Below, one piece after another: positions 59,487 to 64,000 of a stretch of 64,000 nt of DNA. Position 1 is the first letter of the stretch, and each line of letters opens with the position of its first letter. The stretch lies in contig NZ_CP028369.1 of the NCBI RefSeq assembly GCF_003032475.1, positions 2,294,001 through 2,358,000 of the forward strand. Reading direction: 5' to 3'. The position numbers and the translations under genes were made by a program. The notes below the pieces were generated by a model that saw only the letters and a program-made list of their open reading frames with translations, was not told the DNA's origin and did not search any database. Source of the DNA: Streptomyces sp. P3 (lineage in GTDB: Bacteria > Actinomycetota > Actinomycetes > Streptomycetales > Streptomycetaceae).

Positions 59487-60016
59487 AGTTCGCCTGCTTC
59501 GACGAGTCGTTCGAGTTCGGTGTTCATGTCGGTGAGCAGGTCGGCGAGCCGCTGGGGGACGCCAGGACGCAGCACCGAGGCAGCCCGGAGGTGGCAGGCA
59601 AGGGCGGGTACGGCGGGGACCGCCTCCTTCGCGAGGGCGTCGTAGAGGTCCCGCAGAACAGAGCTGATCTTGTTCGCCGCGTCGTCGGTGAGCCGAGGGT
59701 CTGCGTGGAGGTGGGTGATGGCCTGGTCGAGGGGTGACACCTGGCGGGTGGCGGTCGGGGTGAAGAAGCGGCTCGGGGAGACGCCCAGCCAGGCGCAGAG
59801 GCGAGTGAAGGTGGCGAGGTCGGGCTGAGCGCCGGCTTCGACCCGGGTGAGCGTGCTGAAGCTGACGCCCGCTTCGGCGGCGGCCTGCCGGAGAGAGAGG
59901 GGGCCGCGGTGTTCCTTCAGCAGGCGTCCGAGTTCGGCGATGTCGAACTGTTCGACAGCGTCCGGTCCTGTCGTTTCGGGGTCCGGGAGGGGGAGCTGGC
60001 TCCGGTCGGGGCTCAT
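59483..60016 (-). CDS. XRE-family repressor (ImmR-like partner)
   Basis: This 177-aa protein has an HTH at about residues 28-65 (ELGRLLKEHRGPLSLRQAAAEAGVSFSTLTRVEAGAQPDLATFTRLCAWLG). A helical C-terminal part follows (HLHADPRLTDDAANKISSVLRDLYDALA). It overlaps the ImmA gene and is divergent from the ubiquitin-like operon, with 136 bp between. It is therefore well placed to repress that operon, itself, or both, with relief by ImmA cleavage. That control is inferred. Confidence 0.85.
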   Translation of the reverse strand: MSPDRSQLPLPDPETTGPDAVEQFDIAELGRLLKEHRGPLSLRQAAAEAGVSFSTLTRVEAGAQPDLATFTRLCAWLGVSPSRFFTPTATRQVSPLDQAITHLHADPRLTDDAANKISSVLRDLYDALAKEAVPAVPALACHLRAASVLRPGVPQRLADLLTDMNTELERLVEAGEL

Positions 60017-60152
60017 ACGGGCAGCGTAGCGCGCAGTAATACGGCGGTGAAGCTTGACTGCATCGACCCGAGGTGATCACACTGGACTCACTGACACTTT
60101 GCTGAATCAGTAGAGTGCTCCTGTGTCACCCCGAACGCCTTAGGAGATCGGT

Positions 60153-60416
60153 ATGCCCCAGCCCCGCGAGATCAAGATCACGGTGACCTCCGCCCTCGCC
60201 GAGCACCCGTACCAGCACGACTACGACCCGCAAGTGACCGCCACGAGCGTTCTGTCCGACAGCCTCACCGCCTTCGGCTTCGCCAGCGACGGCACCACCC
60301 GCTACTACCTGTTCCACGACGGGCACGAGGTCCCTCCCGAGGCAACGGTGGGCGGGCTGGCCGGGCACGCCAAGGCCCTGCACCTGAAGCTGCGCACCGA
60401 GACCACCAACGGCTAG
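60153..60416 (+). CDS. ubiquitin-like protein (BilA-like)
   Basis: This 87-aa protein starts at an ATG seven bases after AGGAG. It has a beta-grasp layout: EIKITVTSALAEHPYQHDYDPQVTATSVLSDSLTAFGF...RYYLFHDGHEVPPEATVGGLAGHAKALHLKLRT. The C-terminus is TETTNG, ending in one glycine rather than the Gly-Gly usual for conjugated modifiers. It is the first gene of a four-gene set with E2, JAMM protease and E1, the parts list and order of Bil anti-phage systems. It would be the modifier attached to target proteins. Confidence 0.8.
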   Translation: MPQPREIKITVTSALAEHPYQHDYDPQVTATSVLSDSLTAFGFASDGTTRYYLFHDGHEVPPEATVGGLAGHAKALHLKLRTETTNG

Positions 60417-60432
60417 AGCCCGGGAATCAGTC

Positions 60433-60876
60433 GTGGATCTCGAGAGCCGTCTGCGGCTGGCGGGCGACGTCCCGGCGGTCGAGGAGTTCCTCTCCTCGAC
60501 CGCCGGCCGCCTCCACCACCGCGACCAGGACCCCGACGGCCTGTTCTGGGCCGAGGTGCAACCGAACAACGGTGAGCGCGCAGCGTTCATCGCCCGGATC
60601 GAGTGGACGGTCTACCCCGACCGGCCGCCCTCCCTCATCTTCGTCGAGTCGGTCGGCGTCTCCGGAGTCGGAGCATCCAGTGCCTGGCCGGGAGCGAACG
60701 GCTACCGGTACGACTCCAATGACGTGTGCAAGCCGTTCACCGCCGAAGGCCAAAGGCTTCACCCCGAGTGGAGCAGCGGGCCGCACTCCTGGCGGAGCTC
60801 CGGCAATCCCTTCCTGTACGTGATGGAGAACCTGCAGGACGACGTCGATCGCGTTGACGGGAGGCGTGCCGGATGA
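60433..60876 (+). CDS. E2-like ubiquitin-conjugating protein (BilB-like)
   Basis: This 147-aa protein starts at a GTG at 60433. It has an UBC-like fold: N-terminal helix, strands with FIARIEWTVYPDRPPSLIFVES, then GYRYDSNDVCKPFTAEGQRLHPEW, and a C-terminal NPFLYVMENLQ helix. Cys99 is the only cysteine and sits where a bacterial E2 active site is expected. The eukaryotic HPN tripeptide is not seen. It overlaps the JAMM gene (ATGA) and follows the Ubl gene by 16 bp. Confidence 0.75.
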   Translation: MDLESRLRLAGDVPAVEEFLSSTAGRLHHRDQDPDGLFWAEVQPNNGERAAFIARIEWTVYPDRPPSLIFVESVGVSGVGASSAWPGANGYRYDSNDVCKPFTAEGQRLHPEWSSGPHSWRSSGNPFLYVMENLQDDVDRVDGRRAG

Positions 60877-61373
60877 CCACCGACACGAGGAAGCTGGTGC
60901 TGCCGGCCGGCGCTGTCGACCCGGTACTCCAGGAGATTCAGCGCCACGGGCTGGCCGACCAGGAGACCGGCGCGCTGCTGCTGACCGGGCGGTCGGACAT
61001 GCACGTGCTGGTCGTGGCGGTGGCCGGGACGGCGGGGATCGTGCGGGGTCCGGGGCTGTTCACGGTGAGCGCGGTCGCGTACGACCGGCTGTTCACCTTC
61101 GCCGAGGAACGGTCCTACCGGGTGCGGGCGATGATCCACTCGCACCCTGAGAAGGCTTTCCTGTCGCGGACCGACCGCGCGTACTCGTTGCGGGTGCCGG
61201 GGTTCGTCAGCGCTGTCGTCCCGACCTACGCAGCGCCGCCCGCCGACCCGGCGTCGTGGGGGTGGTGGCGTTTCGAGCAGGACTGGGTGCCCTGCACCGC
61301 TCCGGTTGTCGATCCGGCGCTGTCCCTGATGCGCACGGTGATGTTCGACGAGGAGGGTGTCCGTGAGTACTGA
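60873..61373 (+). CDS. JAB/JAMM-type deubiquitinase-like metallopeptidase (BilC-like)
   Basis: This 166-aa protein has the full JAMM set: Glu31 (DQETGALLL), His89-x-His91 in MIHSHPEKAFLSRTD, Ser98 and Asp101. These bind zinc and catalyse isopeptide or C-terminal peptide cleavage. In Bil-like systems it trims or removes the ubiquitin-like modifier. The ATG overlaps the E2 stop, and the E1 start overlaps its own end, so translation of all three is coupled. Confidence 0.88.
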   Translation: MTTDTRKLVLPAGAVDPVLQEIQRHGLADQETGALLLTGRSDMHVLVVAVAGTAGIVRGPGLFTVSAVAYDRLFTFAEERSYRVRAMIHSHPEKAFLSRTDRAYSLRVPGFVSAVVPTYAAPPADPASWGWWRFEQDWVPCTAPVVDPALSLMRTVMFDEEGVREY

Positions 61374-62844
61374 CTACAGCCGCAGCGTACGCCTGGGCGG
61401 CCTGGCCGCCGGCGTGGAAGACACCACCCTGCGGGAGCGGATGGACGGCATCCTGATCCACCTGACGGCGGACGGGCACCTGCCTGCGGCCGCCGAGACT
61501 CTCGAAGTACTGGTGGCGGACCTGCGCCGGTGGCCGGTCCGGCTGAGTCTGGACCCCGGCTGCGGACCGGGACGGCTCGACGACGAACTCATCCGCAGGC
61601 TGGTGGAAACGGCGGCCGGGATCGATCCGGACCGGCCGCTCCGCATCGGCGAGGCCCAGAGCAGGGCGCCGCTGCATCTCCACGTGGGAACCGCACCTCC
61701 GCTGGGTACTGCGGTGGCTGGCGCGCCGGACGGGCACGGGGTCCGTCTGCGGCACACCGGTCATCCTTTCCCCCGGCTCAACGCGCCCGGCACCGGGCTG
61801 GGCGCGGTCCTCACTGCGGCGATGCTGGCCGGCGAGGCGTTCAAGGTCGTTGCCGGGCTGCCGGAGGGGAAGTTCCAGGTGACCCCGGTGGTGGACTTCT
61901 GCCCTGTCCTCCCCGGTGAGCAACCCGGGTTCGTCGTTACCCCGTTGCCTGCGCTGGAGCAGGTCCTGCTGGGCGGGGGCGGTGCGATCGGCACCGGCAT
62001 CGCCCTGGTCCTGGACCTGCTGCAGGTCTCCGGCGAGTTGACGGTGGTGGACAGGGAGGTCTTCGAGAAACCGAACGTCACCTCGTACAGCATCGGTATC
62101 CTGGCCGACGCGACTGCGTGCCTACCGAAGGTGCGGTTGATCGACGCACGCCTACGGCGGATCGAGGTGACTCCGTTCCACGGGACGATCCAGGCGTCCA
62201 TCGAGGCCGTCGATGCGGGCACCCTGCCGTGGCCCCGGATCGTCCTCGGCGGACTGGACAGCGTCGCAGCCCGGCACGACCTGCAGCGGCTGCAGGCCGA
62301 TCTCACCCTGGACGGCAGCACCGGCGGCCCGGTCGGCACCACTGTTGCCCTGCACGAGGCACTGCCCACCGGCCCCTGCCTGCGCTGCTACTTCAAGGCC
62401 AACCACACCGGGAAGAGCGCGGAGCAGCGACTGCATGAACTGACCGGGCTCCCGCTGTCCCGAATCGCCCTCGGGCAAAAGCCGCTGACCGAACGGGACC
62501 TGGAAGGCTTGGACGATCAACAGCGGGAGCTCGTCGGGCAGTTCCTCGGACGGCCGGTGTGCGGGCTGATCAACTCGGCTGAGCTGACTGGTAGAACGGA
62601 CGACGGGTTCCGTCCTTCGGCCGCGTTCGTAGCCCAGCAGGCCGCCTGCCTGGTCGTCGGCGCCTGGATCGCACGCAGCACGGGCCTGGTCACCGGGCCT
62701 CCACGACGCATCGAGTACGACACCCGCTTCGGCCCCCGGCCCGACCAGATGATCGACCACCGGCTTCCCACCCCCGGGTGCGTGTGTCAGAAGGACGCTG
62801 CTCTCATCAACCACATCCGACAAGCCCGACGCACCCACCGTTGA
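61363..62844 (+). CDS. E1-like ThiF-domain activating enzyme (BilD-like)
   Basis: The preferred start is the GTG at 61363, seven bases after AGGAGG, giving 493 aa. An N-terminal domain (about 1-195) precedes the ThiF/MoeB nucleotide fold: GGGGAIGTG at 204-212, Asp230 in ELTVVDREVFEKPNVTSY, and ARHDLQRL near 303-310. The catalytic-cysteine/zinc region has CLRCYF at 339-342 and GCVC near the C-terminus. The enzyme adenylates the C-terminus of the ubiquitin-like protein and passes it to E2. It is the last gene of the set, followed by a terminator. Confidence 0.85.
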   Translation: MSTDYSRSVRLGGLAAGVEDTTLRERMDGILIHLTADGHLPAAAETLEVLVADLRRWPVRLSLDPGCGPGRLDDELIRRLVETAAGIDPDRPLRIGEAQSRAPLHLHVGTAPPLGTAVAGAPDGHGVRLRHTGHPFPRLNAPGTGLGAVLTAAMLAGEAFKVVAGLPEGKFQVTPVVDFCPVLPGEQPGFVVTPLPALEQVLLGGGGAIGTGIALVLDLLQVSGELTVVDREVFEKPNVTSYSIGILADATACLPKVRLIDARLRRIEVTPFHGTIQASIEAVDAGTLPWPRIVLGGLDSVAARHDLQRLQADLTLDGSTGGPVGTTVALHEALPTGPCLRCYFKANHTGKSAEQRLHELTGLPLSRIALGQKPLTERDLEGLDDQQRELVGQFLGRPVCGLINSAELTGRTDDGFRPSAAFVAQQAACLVVGAWIARSTGLVTGPPRRIEYDTRFGPRPDQMIDHRLPTPGCVCQKDAALINHIRQARRTHR

Positions 62845-62888
62845 CACCCGGCTGGAGGAAGCAGCAAGGAGCGGAGTGTGCAGGTGGT

Positions 62889-62921
62889 GACGGGCCCGAC
62901 CATGGTGCGGTCGGGCCCGTC
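62889..62921 (+). terminator. terminator of the ubiquitin-like operon
   Basis: A perfect 12-bp stem (GACGGGCCCGAC, 62889-62900 and 62910-62921) with a 9-nt loop lies 45 bp after the E1 stop and is followed by ATCTGTTT. Confidence 0.8.
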
Positions 62922-62974
62922 ATCTGTTTACCAGGAGCTATTCGGGCACCCTCAACGCGTTCGTCGTGCCGTGC

Positions 62975-64000
62975 TCAACGGCGCCGTGCCCGCGATGCCG
63001 GTGATACTGGCATCGTCCGCGCGGCAGACATGTGATCGTTGGGCCGGTTGGCCCGGGTGGCTTCCTGGGCTGGGGCGTACAACGGGAGATCCGCGGTGCG
63101 GCGCAGACGCCAGACGAGAACGTCGCTGACGGAATCAGCGGTGTCCAGTTCCCGGCCGGCGGCGGCCTCGGCGAGCAGGGCGCGGGGATTGTGGCCGGCG
63201 CGTTCGGTGTCGGCGAGGGTGGCGGCCAGGGCGTCCCAGCCGGGCTCGGCCAGCACGGTCTCGGCGAGCCCTGGCAGGGCGGCGCGCACCGTGGTGGCGT
63301 GGTGGTGGCGCAGGGATGGAGCGATATGGCGGCCACGTTCGCGCAGCACCATGAGGGGTTCGGCGGCTGCCTGCTGGTAGGCGGCCCGCAGGTGTGTTGC
63401 GGCTCGGCGGGCGGCCTCGGCCTGCTGGGCGTGCTGTCGCTGGGCGTGCCAGTGGGCGGCGGCGATGGCGAGGAAGACTAGCGTGTCCAGGACCATCGCG
63501 GTGCCGGCCCCGTCCTCGCCCCGGCCGAACGCGGGCCCGCTGTACACGAGGTCACGGGCCGCACGGCGCAGGCCCTGCGCGTGGCGGAACTCGGCGCGGG
63601 TATGGGAGCGGGAGGCCCGCTCGAAATCCCAGGCCGCCTGCCGCAGTTCGTTGCGGGTGTGGAGGGCCGAAGTCTTGGCGAGGGCGTCGAGGACCTCGCT
63701 GGCGGCGGCGATCTGGGCGGCGGCTGCGCCGTCGTCGCTGCTGTGGTCGAGGACGATTACTGCCGCCCAGGCCGCGTGGGCGGTCGTGCGCCGTGCTGCG
63801 GCGGGTGCCGAGAACGCGGTAGCGCGTTCCTGCCGCTCGCTATCGGCGGTCCCCGGTGGGGTGGAGTCGGTAGTGAAGCGTGCCTGGATGCGGGGCAGGG
63901 ACAGGTCAGGGGCGAGCGTGGAGCCGGCGTAGTAGATCGGTTCCTTGTCCCCGTTGCGGTCACCGGGCAAGGCGACCGTGTAGCCCTTCAGGTCGCCGGA
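62975..64000 (-). CDS. mobilization/relaxase-like protein, C-terminal part (runs off the window)
   Basis: The open frame continues without a stop to the right edge, so only the C-terminal part is seen (at least 341 aa). It includes SGDLKGYTVALPGDRNG, then IYYAGSTLAPDLSLPRIQARF, resembling the domain after the relaxase in Streptomyces mobilization proteins. Long Ala/Arg/Glu-rich helices follow, with WDALAATLADTERAGHNPRALLAEAAAGRELDTADSVSDVLVWRL, also typical of those tails. It would nick and carry DNA at an origin of transfer. The catalytic part lies outside. It supports an integrated element covering this end of the window. Confidence 0.65.
   Translation of the reverse strand, partial: SGDLKGYTVALPGDRNGDKEPIYYAGSTLAPDLSLPRIQARFTTDSTPPGTADSERQERATAFSAPAAARRTTAHAAWAAVIVLDHSSDDGAAAAQIAAASEVLDALAKTSALHTRNELRQAAWDFERASRSHTRAEFRHAQGLRRAARDLVYSGPAFGRGEDGAGTAMVLDTLVFLAIAAAHWHAQRQHAQQAEAARRAATHLRAAYQQAAAEPLMVLRERGRHIAPSLRHHHATTVRAALPGLAETVLAEPGWDALAATLADTERAGHNPRALLAEAAAGRELDTADSVSDVLVWRLRRTADLPLYAPAQEATRANRPNDHMSAARTMPVSPASRARRR

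Noticed and set aside
1..64000. CRISPR arrays, rRNA genes or intact tRNA genes
   Set aside because: No regularly spaced repeats, no rRNA-like stretches and no complete tRNA cloverleaf were seen. Only the 3' tRNA-Ser fragment is present.

Overview
The window is high-GC DNA with the codon usage, gene families and GTG/TTG starts of a Streptomyces-type actinomycete. Diagnostic families include DUF397/XRE pairs, DUF317, SpoIIE-type PAS/GAF phosphatases, an ECF41 sigma factor, FxLD lanthipeptides and tRNA-Ser-linked mobile DNA. No species can be named from sequence alone.

Positions 1-25,000 look like ordinary chromosome. They hold a secreted polysaccharide lyase-like beta-helix protein, a NodB-type deacetylase lipoprotein and a PAS-PAS-GAF-SpoIIE-HATPase signalling phosphatase. 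Next come an ECF41 sigma factor with its FAD oxidoreductase partner, a MerR regulator, a GvpU-like protein, a cold-shock set (Csp, DEAD-box helicase, CBS protein), a PAP2 membrane enzyme and a wrecked MFS transporter. An envelope locus follows: L,D-transpeptidase, then FemX-like and MurJ genes and a response regulator/kinase/lipoprotein operon. This part ends with DUF5990, DUF2182 and DUF1326 genes.

Positions 25,000-29,300 are a scarred integration zone. They hold a VapBC-like toxin-antitoxin pair, an ATPase_2/DUF234 protein preceded by a perfect 16-bp inverted repeat, two diverged copies of junction sequence, the 3' part of a tRNA-Ser gene (a displaced attachment-site fragment) and a small deleted IS5-type element. 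The orientation of the tRNA fragment implies that an integrated element lies to its right. A mobilization-type gene running off the right edge supports this.

Positions 29,500-64,000 are therefore read as accessory DNA. Its main modules, left to right, are: (i) a protein with two PD-(D/E)XK-like motifs and an HTH-membrane protein; (ii) a four-gene minus-strand operon in which a TPR-CHAT protease is split into separate TPR and CHAT genes with two unknown proteins between; (iii) XRE/DUF397 and related regulators; (iv) a class I FxLD lanthipeptide cluster (precursor, LanB, LanC, methyltransferase); (v) a convergent radical-SAM RiPP cluster (NB-ARC/TPR protein, precursor ending IWPWPL, FxsB-like enzyme, GNAT, zinc-ribbon protein); (vi) a secreted pair containing a NucA/NucB nuclease domain, with a cytoplasmic follower that could be immunity; (vii) an XRE/ImmA pair divergent from a four-gene ubiquitin-like conjugation operon (Ubl, E2, JAMM protease, E1) in the gene order of Bil anti-phage systems. 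The split CHAT operon, the IWPWPL RiPP and the Bil-like operon are the most notable systems.
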